From: Vannielia sp.
GTDB lineage: Bacteria > Pseudomonadota > Alphaproteobacteria > Rhodobacterales > Rhodobacteraceae
Reading direction: 5' to 3'
DNA length: 64,000 nucleotides
NCBI RefSeq assembly: GCF_029212645.1
Contig: NZ_JARGND010000010.1
Coordinates: 17,197-81,196 of the forward strand
The notes below the pieces were generated by a model. It was not told the origin of the DNA. It ran no database searches and saw only the letters and a program-made list of their open reading frames with translations. This document shows, piece by piece, positions 45,621 to 56,774 of the stretch. Position 1 is the stretch's first letter. Each line of letters begins with the position of its first letter. A program made the translations under genes and the position numbers.

Positions 45621-46109
45621 TCAGAGGCTCTCCAGTATGGCTTCGCCCGCCGAAATATTGCATTCGCCGGGGGTGTTTTCGATGTTGAGGGTTTGCACCA
45701 CGTTGTCATAGACCACCATGGCATAGCGCTGCGAGCGATCGATCAGCCCCGCCGGAGGGGCGGAAAATGCCATGCCGATCTCCTTGGTGAAGGCGGCGTC
45801 AGCGTCGCTCAGCATTTGGATGCCTGCGGCTGTCGCGCCGGTTTCCCGGCCCCACGCGTCCAGCACGAAGGGGTCATTCACGGTGACGCAAATCACCTCG
45901 GCCACGCCCGCGCCGCGCAGCGCGTCCATGTTTTTCACGAAGCTCGGCACATGGGCGGTGGAGCAAACGCCGGTATAGGCCCCCGGCAGCCCGAAAATGA
46001 CGCATTTCTTGCCGGTGGTGAGGTCTTTCAGGGCAATCTGCTCTGGCCCCTTTGCGCCCACCCGCAGCAGTGTTGCCGATGGGATCGTGTCGCCTTTTGA
46101 GATTTGCAT
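45621..46109 (-). CDS. Peroxiredoxin (Prx5/redoxin family)
   Basis: A 162-residue peroxiredoxin. The peroxidatic cysteine is Cys49 in PGAYTGVCSTAHVPSF, matching the PxxxTxxC pattern of the Prx5/hybrid group. It reduces peroxides with glutathione or glutaredoxin. The start is ATG 46109 (MQISKGDTIP); an open frame reaches 46244 but lacks family similarity. It heads the Prx-RidA-GDPD operon and is divergent from a reductase gene. Confidence 0.93.
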   Translation of the reverse strand: MQISKGDTIPSATLLRVGAKGPEQIALKDLTTGKKCVIFGLPGAYTGVCSTAHVPSFVKNMDALRGAGVAEVICVTVNDPFVLDAWGRETGATAAGIQMLSDADAAFTKEIGMAFSAPPAGLIDRSQRYAMVVYDNVVQTLNIENTPGECNISAGEAILESL

Positions 46110-46192
46110 GGGTCTCTTCCTTGTCCTATTTCCTGTTCCAGCGGTTGTGGCCATGAAATGCTTGGAATGAGCGAAAGGCAAGGGAGCCTGTG

Positions 46193-47398
46193 ATGGATAT
46201 TGTGGTAATTGGCGCAGGGCAGGCGGGATCGTCCCTGGTGGCAAAGCTGAGGGCGCTTGGCCATGAGGGCAGCATCACCCTGATTGGCGAGGAGCCGGTG
46301 CCGCCCTATCAGCGCCCGCCCCTTTCAAAGGCCTATCTGTTGGGCGATATGGAGGAATCGCGCCTTTATCTGCGGCCAGAGGCGTTTTATGCCGATCAGG
46401 GCATCACCCTGAGGCTGGGCGGCAAGGTGACGGCGATCGACCGGGAAAACCGCGAGGTGCATCTGGGCGATGAGCGGATCAGCTATGATGCGCTGGCGCT
46501 CACCACCGGCTCACAGCCCCGCGCCCTGCCTGCGGCGATTGGCGGCGATCTTGAGGGCGTGTTCACCGTGCGCAGCCTGGCCGATATTGACCGGATGCAG
46601 CCGGAGCTGCGCGAGGGGCGCCGCGCGCTGATCATCGGCGGCGGCTACATTGGCCTTGAGGCGGCGGCGGTGTGCGCAAAGCTGGGGATGCAGGTGGTGC
46701 TGGTGGAAATGGCCGACCGGATCTTGCAGCGGGTCGCCGCGCTGCAAACCTCGGACTATTTCCGCGGTCTGCACCAGCGCCACGGGGTTGATATCCGCGA
46801 GGGCACCGGGCTGGAGCGGCTTACCGGCGAGGGCCGTGTAAGCGGCGCGGTGCTGAGCGATGGTGAGGACCTGGCCGCCGATGTGGTGATTGTGGGCGTG
46901 GGCATCACCCCCTGCACGCAGCTTGCCGAACTGGCCGGGGTGCTGCTCGACAATGGCATCAAGACCGATGCCAAGGGCCGCACCTCTGATCCGGCGATTT
47001 ATGCGGCGGGGGATTGCGCCTCGTTTCCCTATAAGGGCGGGCGCATCAGGCTTGAATCGGTTGGCAATGCGATTGATCAGGCCGAGGTGGTGGCCGAAAA
47101 CATGCTGGGCGCCGAGAAAGACTACATCGCAAAGCCCTGGTTCTGGTCAGACCAGTATGACACCAAGCTGCAAATCGCCGGGCTGAACACCGGCTATGAT
47201 GATATCGTCACCCGCCCCGGCGAGGGCGGCGCGGTGTCGTTCTGGTACTACTGCGGCGATGAGTTGCGCGCGGTGGACGCGATGAACGACAGCCGCGCCT
47301 ATATGGTGGGCAAACGGCTGATCGAAATGGGCAAAAGCCCCGCCAAGGCGGCGATCGGTGATCCGGCCAGCGACCTGAAGGCGCTGATGCGCGGATGA
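46193..47398 (+). CDS. FAD/NAD-dependent ferredoxin/rubredoxin reductase
   Basis: A 401-residue reductase with an N-terminal FAD-binding GAGQAGSSLVAKLR, the conserved PPYQRPPLSKAYL, a second Rossmann motif GGGYIGLEAAAVCAKLGM, and the FAD motif IYAAGDCASF. The C-terminal reductase domain follows. This is the ferredoxin-NAD(P)+ reductase type that serves P450 or dioxygenase ferredoxins. ATG 46193 is chosen over GTG 46190. Its partner ferredoxin is not in this window. Confidence 0.9.
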   Translation: MDIVVIGAGQAGSSLVAKLRALGHEGSITLIGEEPVPPYQRPPLSKAYLLGDMEESRLYLRPEAFYADQGITLRLGGKVTAIDRENREVHLGDERISYDALALTTGSQPRALPAAIGGDLEGVFTVRSLADIDRMQPELREGRRALIIGGGYIGLEAAAVCAKLGMQVVLVEMADRILQRVAALQTSDYFRGLHQRHGVDIREGTGLERLTGEGRVSGAVLSDGEDLAADVVIVGVGITPCTQLAELAGVLLDNGIKTDAKGRTSDPAIYAAGDCASFPYKGGRIRLESVGNAIDQAEVVAENMLGAEKDYIAKPWFWSDQYDTKLQIAGLNTGYDDIVTRPGEGGAVSFWYYCGDELRAVDAMNDSRAYMVGKRLIEMGKSPAKAAIGDPASDLKALMRG

Positions 47399-47405
47399 GG
47401 GCAGA

Positions 47406-47960
47406 ATGCGCATAGTTGGCGGAAAATTTCGCGGCACGGCACTTGCGGCGCTGGGCAAGGGCGATGCGGGCGCGCATTTGCGCCCCACGTCAGACCGGGT
47501 GCGCGAGGCGCTGTTCAACGTGCTGGCCAGCCGGGGCGGCTTTGAGGGCGCGCGGGTGCTGGATTTGTTTGCCGGCACCGGGGCGCTGGGGCTGGAGGCG
47601 CTGTCGCGCGGGGCGGCGCATGTGACGGCGGTGGATGACGGGGTGAAGGCGCGTGCCCTGCTGCGCGAGAACGTTGAAAAGCTGCGCGCCATGGCGGAGG
47701 TAAAGCTATACCGGCGCGATGCGACCAAGCTGGGGGAGCATCAGGGCCTGCCGTTTGATCTGATCTTCCTCGATCCGCCCTATGGCAAGGGCTTGGGTGA
47801 GCGGGCGCTGGTGGGCGCGATGAAGGGCGGCTGGCTCGCCCCCGGCGCGATGATTGTCTGGGAAGAGAGCGCCCCGATGGAGCCGCCCCAGGGCTTTGCG
47901 CTGTTGGATCGGCGCAGCTACGGGGACACCCATATCACCCTGATGGAGGCCCCGGCATGA
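47406..47960 (+). CDS. rsmD: 16S rRNA (guanine-966 N2)-methyltransferase
   Basis: A 184-residue methyltransferase beginning MRIVGGKFRGTALA, with RPTSDRVREALFNVL, the SAM site LDLFAGTGALGLEALSRGA and the catalytic DPPY in DLIFLDPPYGKGLG. It methylates G966 of 16S rRNA. It lies eight bases after the reductase and overlaps the HAD gene by four bases. Confidence 0.95.
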   Translation: MRIVGGKFRGTALAALGKGDAGAHLRPTSDRVREALFNVLASRGGFEGARVLDLFAGTGALGLEALSRGAAHVTAVDDGVKARALLRENVEKLRAMAEVKLYRRDATKLGEHQGLPFDLIFLDPPYGKGLGERALVGAMKGGWLAPGAMIVWEESAPMEPPQGFALLDRRSYGDTHITLMEAPA

Positions 47961-48613
47961 CACCCGAGCTTGTGATCTTTGATTGTGACGGCGTGTTGGT
48001 GGATAGCGAGGGGCCGATGGACGCGCTGGTGGTTGAAGACCTTGCCGCGCATGGGTTTTTGCTTGGGCCGGGGGAGTTTCATGAGCGGTTCGTTGGCGGC
48101 ACAATGGCCAATATCGAGGAGCGCCTGCGCGTGGCCGGGGCCGACCTGCCCGCAGATTGGGAAGCGAGGATCTATGAAAAGACCTATGCGCTGATGGCGG
48201 GCGGGATGCCGGTGAGCGCGGGGACCCATCAGGTGCTCGATTGGATCGAGGCGCAGGGCAGCAAGGTCGCCGTGGCCTCGAACGGGCCGATGAAAAAGAT
48301 GGCAGGATCGCTGGGGCCTTCGGGGTTGTTCGCGCGGCTGGAAGGGCGGATCTTTTCGGCCCATGATCACGGCACCTCCAAGCCGGAGCCGGGGCTGCTG
48401 CTGGCGGCTTGCGCGCAGGCGGGGGTGGACCCGGCGCGCGCAATAATGGTGGATGACACCCCGGTTGGGGCGGCGGCGGCCAAGGCGGCGGGCACCGGCT
48501 TTCTGGGCTATGTCGAGCATGGGCAGGCGGCCGCGATGCAGGCGCTCGGGGTCACGATGGTGGCCTCAATGGCGGCACTGAGGGGTGAGTTGGAGGCGCT
48601 GGGCCTTGGCTGA
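47957..48613 (+). CDS. HAD-superfamily hydrolase (phosphoglycolate phosphatase-like)
   Basis: A 218-residue HAD-IA phosphatase with the nucleophile motif FDCDGVLVDSE, the KVAVASNGPMKKM segment, the Lys of HGTSKPEPGLLL, and the acidic motif MVDDTPVGAAAAKAAG. Acts on small phosphorylated metabolites; substrate unknown. Coupled to rsmD through an ATGA overlap. Confidence 0.92.
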   Translation: MTPELVIFDCDGVLVDSEGPMDALVVEDLAAHGFLLGPGEFHERFVGGTMANIEERLRVAGADLPADWEARIYEKTYALMAGGMPVSAGTHQVLDWIEAQGSKVAVASNGPMKKMAGSLGPSGLFARLEGRIFSAHDHGTSKPEPGLLLAACAQAGVDPARAIMVDDTPVGAAAAKAAGTGFLGYVEHGQAAAMQALGVTMVASMAALRGELEALGLG

Positions 48614-48962
48614 TTTTCCCGATCATCACTGCCCCGGCTGCGCCACCCCGCGCAAAGCCTTCCCGCGCTACCCCTGGCACTTTTGCAATGACTGCCGCGA
48701 AAGCGCCTGTGACCGGGCGGGCCGCAAGATCATCGCCGGGAATGTGAGTGCATCGGGTGGGTTTGCCTGGCGGTTCGAGGAGGATGACCCTGCCGGGGCG
48801 ATCACCTGCCGGGGCGTGATTGCGCTGATCCGGGGCCGCCCGGTGGTGCTGCGCGAAGCCCGCTTTGGCGGCATCGTCGCCGAACCGTTGACCAGCGGGC
48901 CAAGCGGCATGTCGGGCCTGTGGGATTTAACTGGCGATGAGCCGCGCCCCCCAAGGGACTAG
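48606..48962 (+). CDS. Small zinc-ribbon protein
   Basis: A 118-residue protein whose N-terminus shows two Cys pairs, CPGC and CNDC, spaced as a zinc ribbon (HHCPGCATPRKAFPRYPWHFCNDCRE). A beta-rich C-terminal part ends in GLWDLTGDE. TTG 48606 overlaps the HAD stop; GTG 48585 is an alternative start. Family unknown. The position in this run of genes suggests co-transcription with the HAD gene. Confidence 0.65.
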   Translation: MADFPDHHCPGCATPRKAFPRYPWHFCNDCRESACDRAGRKIIAGNVSASGGFAWRFEEDDPAGAITCRGVIALIRGRPVVLREARFGGIVAEPLTSGPSGMSGLWDLTGDEPRPPRD

Positions 48963-48969
48963 TGCCTGC

Positions 48970-49935
48970 CTAGCGCAGCGCCGCCTTGGTCAGCGCCGCG
49001 CCCAGCTCTTGCAACGCGCGCTCCGAGGCGCATCCGGTAAACAGCACCGTCACCGCAACCTTGCCCTTGATGATGATCCCGTAGCCGCCCGCGCCTGTGC
49101 GCCGGTTGGAGCAAACCAGCCCCGCGTGATGAAAGACCGGGCCGGGTGAATAGACCATGCCCATGGAATAATCGGCGCCTTTTCCGGCGGAGTTGTGGGG
49201 CCAGGCCGCGGGCCGCCCGCCGATGGCGGAGCCGGGGCCAAAGTGGCGCACCATGAAGCGGGTGTAGGCCTCGGCAGAGCCGCGCCAGCCGCCCGCCGCC
49301 CCCATGCCGCCCCAGCGCGGGCTGATGGAAAGGCCGCGCAGCCCAAGGCGGCGGCTGCACGCGCGGGTATAGCTTTCGCCGGTGACCTTTTCGATCACCC
49401 GGCCAAGGACCATGTAATTTTCATTGCTGTAGCGGGTTTTGCCAGCCCCCTTGGGCGACCGGGCCAGCGCCGCACGGGAGATGGCCGCGTGGTGCGGCGT
49501 GGTGGTGGCAAAGACCTTGGTGTTCATCTTTTGGGTCGCATCGGGCCAAAGCCCGGCCGAGTGGGTCACAAAGGCCGAAAGCGGGGTGCGAGCGTGGCGG
49601 CCTGCCTCCTTGGGGCCAAGGATGAGGCCCAGCGAGGCATCCAGCGCCAGCCGGTCTTCGCGCACCAGTTGGGCAAGGCAGGCCCCGGTGACGGCCTTTG
49701 ACAGCGACGCCAGATCATAGGGGCGGCTGGCCTCGGCATTGATCCCGCGGGTGGCCACGATCTTGCCGTTTTGCGCCACGGCGATGGTGGAGGAGGGCAC
49801 GCTGGTGGATTTCACCCAAGCGGCCCAGGCGGCGATCATCCCGTCGCTGCGGCTTTGCGCGGCAGCGGGCAGGCTGAGCGAGAGAAGCGCCAAAAGCAGC
49901 GCGGGCAGGCAAGTGAGGCGTGCCCTAAACCTCAT
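48970..49935 (-). CDS. Secreted serine beta-lactamase-like hydrolase
   Basis: A 321-residue protein with a signal peptide (LTCLPALLLALLSLSLPAAAQ) and the class C beta-lactamase/DD-peptidase fold: SxxK in DLASLSKAVTG and YxN in TRYSNENYMVLG. It is more likely a periplasmic esterase or peptidase than a resistance enzyme. It overlaps the methionine aminopeptidase 3' end by 11 bases. Confidence 0.85.
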   Translation of the reverse strand: MRFRARLTCLPALLLALLSLSLPAAAQSRSDGMIAAWAAWVKSTSVPSSTIAVAQNGKIVATRGINAEASRPYDLASLSKAVTGACLAQLVREDRLALDASLGLILGPKEAGRHARTPLSAFVTHSAGLWPDATQKMNTKVFATTTPHHAAISRAALARSPKGAGKTRYSNENYMVLGRVIEKVTGESYTRACSRRLGLRGLSISPRWGGMGAAGGWRGSAEAYTRFMVRHFGPGSAIGGRPAAWPHNSAGKGADYSMGMVYSPGPVFHHAGLVCSNRRTGAGGYGIIIKGKVAVTVLFTGCASERALQELGAALTKAALR

Positions 49936-50737
49936 AGGTGGGGTGGAAGCGCCCGGCGGGCGAGAGGGTGAAAATCTCGACACCATCCGCCGTGACCCCG
50001 ACCGAATGCTCATACTGCGCCGAAAGGGATTTATCGCGCGTTACCGCTGTCCAGTCATCGGCGAGCACCTTGGTTTCGGCGCGGCCAAGGTTCACCATCG
50101 GCTCGATGGTAAAGATCATCCCCTGCTCCAGCGTGGGGCCGGTGCCGGGGCGGCCATAGTGCAGCACGTTGGGCGGCGCGTGAAACACCCGCCCCAGCCC
50201 GTGCCCGCAAAAATCGCGCACCACCGACATGCGGTGGCTTTCAACAAAACTCTGGATCGCGTGGCCGATGTCCCCAAAGGTATTGCCCGGCTTCACCGCT
50301 GCAATGCCGCGCATCAGCGCCTCGTGGGTCACTTCAATGAGCCGTTCGGAGCGGCGTGCCAGCTTGCCGGCCACATACATCCGCGAGCTATCGCCAAACC
50401 AGCCATCCACGATCACCGTCACGTCGATGTTGAGGATATCACCGTCTTTCAGCTTTTTCCCGCCGGGGATGCCGTGGCACACCACATGGTTCACCGAGAT
50501 GCAGGAGGCGTGTTTATAGCCCTTGTAGCCAATGGTGGCCGATTTGGCGCCAGCGTCATTGACCATGCGCTCGATCTCGGCGTCGATCTCGCCGGTGGTG
50601 GCACCGGGCTTTACCAGCGGGATGCAGGCATCAAGAATCTCCGCAGCGAGCTTGCCCGCCACCCGCATCCCTTCAAATTCAGCAATTTCGTGGATGCGAA
50701 TGCCATCCCGTGTGAGCCGTCCGCCTTTTTCGTCCAT
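49925..50737 (-). CDS. map: Methionine aminopeptidase, type I
   Basis: The 270-residue enzyme removes the initiator methionine. Metal ligands are visible in NIDVTVIVDGWFGDSSRM (two Asp), CGHGLGRVFHAPPNVLHYG (His), FTIEPMV (Glu) and QYEHSV (Glu). ATG 50737, with GGAAAG seven bases upstream, is preferred to the longer open frame starting at 50848. Confidence 0.95.
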   Translation of the reverse strand: MDEKGGRLTRDGIRIHEIAEFEGMRVAGKLAAEILDACIPLVKPGATTGEIDAEIERMVNDAGAKSATIGYKGYKHASCISVNHVVCHGIPGGKKLKDGDILNIDVTVIVDGWFGDSSRMYVAGKLARRSERLIEVTHEALMRGIAAVKPGNTFGDIGHAIQSFVESHRMSVVRDFCGHGLGRVFHAPPNVLHYGRPGTGPTLEQGMIFTIEPMVNLGRAETKVLADDWTAVTRDKSLSAQYEHSVGVTADGVEIFTLSPAGRFHPTYEV

Positions 50738-50952
50738 GGCCGTACTTTCCGTCGTGATCGCCTGTGTTTGTGGCATGAGGATCAGATAAGCCGTTTGCGC
50801 GGCAAATGCCACCCGCCCGGCCGCATCTGGCGGGAACGATTTTGCCACCTATGCGTTGAGGCGCTGAAAATGCGTGATTTTACTGGCCATATTTGTCAAA
50901 GGACATGCGCCGGACGGGCAGCAAGACACAAAAACAAGGGACACTGATACCT

Positions 50953-51807
50953 ATGGAATATCTCGACCAACTGCTCTCTACCCCGGTTGGCACCGACAAG
51001 GTGCTGGGCGATTACCTGACAATCGGGTTTCTGGCGCAGATGCTGGGCAATGTGGTCGCCGCGCTGCTGATCCTTTTCATTGGCTATATCGTCGCAAGCT
51101 GGGTGCGCCGCCGGATCATTGGCATTTCGGAGCGCAAGGAGCGGCTGGATGAAACGCTGTTTCACCTGCTGGGCAACATCGTGCGCTGGGTGATCCTTGG
51201 TTTCGCTTTCCTCATTGTTCTCAATACCTTCGGGGTGCAAACCACCTCTGTGATCGCCGCCATTGGTGCCGCCGGTCTGGCCGTGGGTCTGGCGCTGCAA
51301 GGCACGCTTTCCAACGTGGCGGGCGGCGTGATGATCGTGGTGTTCCGCCCCTTCAAGCTGGGTGATTTTGTTGAGATCAACGGCCAGATGGGCACGGTGA
51401 AGGACATCTCGCTCAACACCACCGAGCTGGCAGACCTTTCAAATGTGCAGGTGTTCGTGCCCAACGCCGATGTGTGGGGCAATACCATCAAGAACTACTC
51501 GATCAACCCGACCCGCCGCGCCGAGTGGACCTTTGGCGTGGGCTACGGGGTGAACCTTGCGGATGCCGAAAAGATCATCCGTGACACGGTGATGGCAGAT
51601 GAGCGCACGCTCACCGATCCGGAGCCGTTCTTCCAGGTCACCAATCTGGGCGGCAGCTCGGTTGATTTTCTGGTGCGGGCCTGGGTGCCGCGTGGCGATT
51701 ACTTCCAGTACAAGGCCGACATGACCCGCAAGGTGAAAGAGGCGTTTGATGCGGGCGGGATCGACATTCCGTTCCCCACGCGCACCATCGTGCAGGCCGC
51801 TGACTAA
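50953..51807 (+). CDS. mscS: Small-conductance mechanosensitive channel
   Basis: A 284-residue MscS with an N-terminal helix, three membrane segments and the pore helix rich in Gly/Ala (IGAAGLAVGLALQGTLSNVAGGVMIVVFRPF), then the beta domain (KLGDFVEINGQMGTVKDISL) and C-terminal alpha/beta vestibule. It opens under membrane tension to release solutes on osmotic downshift. ATG 50953 follows AAGGGACACTG. Confidence 0.94.
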   Translation: MEYLDQLLSTPVGTDKVLGDYLTIGFLAQMLGNVVAALLILFIGYIVASWVRRRIIGISERKERLDETLFHLLGNIVRWVILGFAFLIVLNTFGVQTTSVIAAIGAAGLAVGLALQGTLSNVAGGVMIVVFRPFKLGDFVEINGQMGTVKDISLNTTELADLSNVQVFVPNADVWGNTIKNYSINPTRRAEWTFGVGYGVNLADAEKIIRDTVMADERTLTDPEPFFQVTNLGGSSVDFLVRAWVPRGDYFQYKADMTRKVKEAFDAGGIDIPFPTRTIVQAAD

Positions 51808-51898
51808 CCGGCTGTTTGTTCCCCTTTGGGGCGGTGAGGCGTGCCGCCCCAAGCCGCCGCTTTGGTATGACGCCGCGTTGGCGGGTGACTTCTGGTAG

Positions 51899-53950
<2,052 letters not shown>

Positions 53951-53957
53951 CGGCGGG

Positions 53958-53999
53958 CGAACGGGGCTCAACAAAGGCGCTCAAACGCCCGCCCGTTCG
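53958..53999 (+). terminator. Terminator-like hairpin after the flavoenzyme gene
   Basis: CGAACGGG (53958-53965) and CCCGTTCG (53992-53999) pair perfectly with a 26-base loop, starting eight bases after the stop. No T-run follows, so strength is uncertain. Confidence 0.35.
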
Positions 54000-54109
54000 G
54001 CGGGCTGGGGAAGGGCAGGCCGGACGCTTTAGCTTAGGGGTAAGCGGCCGTTGCGGGCCTGCCCGATGGCATCCCTGCATAGCGCCTTGGCGATCATTTT
54101 TCCCTGACG

Positions 54110-54151
54110 TTGAGCAAACGCAACGTGAGCGGTGCGCGGCGGCCTTAAACT
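54110..54151 (+). promoter_or_regulatory. FNR/NNR-like box and promoter of the nos operon
   Basis: TTGAG-CAAA-CGCAA (54110-54123) is one change per half from the FNR/NNR/DNR consensus TTGAT-N4-ATCAA. Its centre is 41.5 bp before the A of ATG 54158, and TAAACT (54146-54151) is well placed as -10. Transcription would then start at or next to the ATG, implying a leaderless first gene. The regulator is inferred. Confidence 0.55.
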
Positions 54152-54157
54152 ACGCGC

Positions 54158-54538
54158 ATGAGACACTCTTTGATTCTGCCCCTTGGTTGCTTTTTGATCG
54201 CCTGTCTCGCGGTCGCGACATCTATGGATGGGTATTTCAAGACCTCTCATGAAATCGCGCGCGCCGGGCAAACCACGCTGGTCATTTGTGGCCAGAATGG
54301 TGTGTCGGAGGTGACGCTTGATGAAAGCGGTGCCCCTGTTCCCCCGGTGGGCAGCGTTTGCGATCACTGTGTCGATTGTTCGCTGATCTCAGGGCTCGAT
54401 GTGCCACGCGTTGACGCTTCGCTCGGCAAGGCCGTTCGGGCGCGCTCAACTGTGCAGCCTGTCACGCAAGCAATCGTCATGGTTTCGCGCCAAACCCTGA
54501 AGATGCCGCGTGCGCCCCCCAGCAAGGCCATTTCCTGA
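54158..54538 (+). CDS. Small secreted Cys-rich protein at the head of the nos operon
   Basis: A 126-residue protein with an N-terminal signal peptide or anchor (SLILPLGCFLIACLAVATS), a CGQNG and the pattern VCDHCVDC. The latter resembles the metal-binding cysteines of DUF2946-type proteins found near copper genes. It lies one base before nosR and starts at the predicted transcription start (no ribosome site visible). A role in copper supply or in periplasmic redox around N2OR is plausible but not shown. Confidence 0.65.
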   Translation: MRHSLILPLGCFLIACLAVATSMDGYFKTSHEIARAGQTTLVICGQNGVSEVTLDESGAPVPPVGSVCDHCVDCSLISGLDVPRVDASLGKAVRARSTVQPVTQAIVMVSRQTLKMPRAPPSKAIS

Positions 54539-54539
54539 T

Positions 54540-56774
54540 ATGATACGTAAAATTCGATACATGGCACTCCTGCGCCTGATTGCACCGTTGGCTTTGGCAC
54601 TGCTGGCGGCTTTCCCTCCAAATCCCGCGCTGGCGCAAGCCGCGCAAACTGTGCTCTCCCAGTATATCTCCAAGCTCGATCCCGGTGACATTGTCGAGGG
54701 AAGCGATGCCTTTGGCGCCATCCGCGATGACATTCCGGTGGCCCCCTTGCTCAAGCAAGGGGCTGAAATTGGATATGTTTTCATCACATCCGATTTCGTT
54801 GGCACCACCGGCTATTCGGGCAAGCCGATCCATACGATGGTCGCGGTTGATCATGATGCGCGGGTTCTGGGCGTTGAGCTGGTCAAGCATTCCGAACCGA
54901 TCGTGTTGATCGGTATCCCCGACAGCAAGATCAAGACGATGGTGCATGGCTATCGCGGCATTGATCTGGTTGCAGAGGCGCAGGCGCGTGGCTCTGCGCA
55001 TGATCTGGATATCATCTCGGGCGCGACGGTGACCGTGATGGTGATCGACGATGGCATCATCCGGGCGGGCCTCAAGGTTGCGCGCGCTCTGGGGCTGGGC
55101 GGGCTGGAAGCGGCGGCGACGGCGGACCATAGCGCTGAGGTAAACCCCGAGGCCACCGCCCCCGAAAGCTGGGTGGAAATGGAGGGCGATGGCACCGTGC
55201 GGCGGCTCTCGCTGGATGTGGGCCAGATCAACGCCGCCTTTGCCGCGATGGGCGATCCGCGCACCGAAAAAAACGCCCTGAAAGAGCCGCCGGACACCAC
55301 CTTCATTGATATGCAGGCCGCGCTGGTCAGCGTGCCGGGGATCGGCGAGGCCGTTCTGGGTGAGGTGGAAAACCGGCGTCTTCAGGCGTGGCTGGAGCCG
55401 GGGGAAAGCGCCGTCGCCATCCTTGGGCGGGGGCTTTATTCCTTCAAGGGATCGGGCTACGTGCGCGGCGGCATCTTTGACCGGATCGTGCTGATCCAGG
55501 ACGATGTGACCGTGCGGTTCAGGGACCGGGGGCACCGGCGGATGGGCCAGGTTGCGGCCAGCGATGCGCCCGAGTTTGTTGAGCGTGACCTGTTCAAAAT
55601 CCCCGCTGACAGTGGCTTTGATCCAACCTTGCCGTTTCGCATTCAGCTTCTGGTGCACCGGGAAGTTGCGGCCATCGAAAAGGTGTTTATCACCTTTGAG
55701 CTAGGCTATCAGCTGCCGCCGCAATACCAGCGCAAAACCGCGCCGGAGGCGGTTGCGCCAGCCACCGCCCCGCTGGCCGGAGACCTCGCCGAACAAGATG
55801 CGCAATCCGCCCTGTGGAAGCGGATCTGGGAGGACAAGACCGCCGAGATCGCCGGGGTGATGGCCATGCTCGCCATTCTGACGCTGGTGTTCTTCTTTCA
55901 GCATTTCTTCACCCGGTCCGAGCGGTTTTACTTTTGGTTCCGGATGTCGTTCCTGACGGTGACACTGGTGTTTCTGGGCTGGTATGCCAATGCGCAGCTA
56001 TCGGTGGTGAACCTGATGGCGCTGTTTGGCGCATTGGTCACCGATTTCAGCTGGCAGGCGTTCCTGCTCGATCCGCTCACCTTTATCCTGTGGTTTGCCG
56101 TTGCCACGGCGCTGCTGTTCTGGGGGAGGGGGGCCTATTGCGGCTGGCTGTGCCCGTTTGGCGCGCTGCAAGAGCTGACCAACCGGATTGGCCGCGCGCT
56201 GCACATTCCGCAGATCCAACTGCCCTGGGGGCTGCACGAGCGCCTGTGGCCGATCAAATACATGATCTTCCTCGGGCTGTTCGGGGTGTCGCTTTACTCT
56301 ATCGAGCAGGCGGAACATCTGGCGGAAGTTGAGCCGTTCAAAACCGCTATCATCCTGAAATTCATGCGGGCCTGGCCTTTTGTGGCCTATGCTGCGGCCT
56401 TGCTTATTGCCGGGCTGTTCGTGGAGCGGTTCTTTTGCCGCTACCTTTGCCCACTGGGCGCGGCGCTGGCCATTCCGGCGCGGTTGCGGATGTTTGACTG
56501 GCTGAAGCGCTACCACGAATGCGGCAATCCCTGCCAGACCTGCGCCCATGAGTGCCCGGTCGATGCGATCCACCCGACCGGCGAGATCAACCCGAACGAG
56601 TGCATCAACTGCCTGCATTGCCAGGTGCTTTACCAATCCGAGGCCAAGTGCCCGGTTGTCATCAAGAAAATGAAACGGCGCGCCAAGGCCAGCTCTGCTG
56701 CTGCGGCCCTGGATGCCCGGATCGCCAACCATCCCAACGTGATTAACTCTGGAAAGGAGATACAAGATGTCTGA
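54540..56774 (+). CDS. nosR: NosR, flavo-iron-sulfur membrane regulator/electron donor for N2OR
   Basis: A 744-residue protein. It has an N-terminal signal (a second possible start, ATG 54561, [10 protein letters not shown]) and a periplasmic FMN-binding domain with the flavinylation motif SGATVT. Several membrane helices and two Cys motifs [10 protein letters not shown] and [10 protein letters not shown] follow. The C-terminal polyferredoxin has [17 protein letters not shown] and CINCLHCQ. NosR supports nosZ expression and electron flow to N2OR. It is separated from nosZ by no gap (8-bp overlap). Confidence 0.95.
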   Translation: MIRKIRYMALLRLIAPLALALLAAFPPNPALAQAAQTVLSQYISKLDPGDIVEGSDAFGAIRDDIPVAPLLKQGAEIGYVFITSDFVGTTGYSGKPIHTMVAVDHDARVLGVELVKHSEPIVLIGIPDSKIKTMVHGYRGIDLVAEAQARGSAHDLDIISGATVTVMVIDDGIIRAGLKVARALGLGGLEAAATADHSAEVNPEATAPESWVEMEGDGTVRRLSLDVGQINAAFAAMGDPRTEKNALKEPPDTTFIDMQAALVSVPGIGEAVLGEVENRRLQAWLEPGESAVAILGRGLYSFKGSGYVRGGIFDRIVLIQDDVTVRFRDRGHRRMGQVAASDAPEFVERDLFKIPADSGFDPTLPFRIQLLVHREVAAIEKVFITFELGYQLPPQYQRKTAPEAVAPATAPLAGDLAEQDAQSALWKRIWEDKTAEIAGVMAMLAILTLVFFFQHFFTRSERFYFWFRMSFLTVTLVFLGWYANAQLSVVNLMALFGALVTDFSWQAFLLDPLTFILWFAVATALLFWGRGAYCGWLCPFGALQELTNRIGRALHIPQIQLPWGLHERLWPIKYMIFLGLFGVSLYSIEQAEHLAEVEPFKTAIILKFMRAWPFVAYAAALLIAGLFVERFFCRYLCPLGAALAIPARLRMFDWLKRYHECGNPCQTCAHECPVDAIHPTGEINPNECINCLHCQVLYQSEAKCPVVIKKMKRRAKASSAAAALDARIANHPNVINSGKEIQDV

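Noticed and set aside
54477..55658. 393-residue minus-strand open frame opposite nosR
   Set aside because: Antisense to nosR with no motif or ribosome site.
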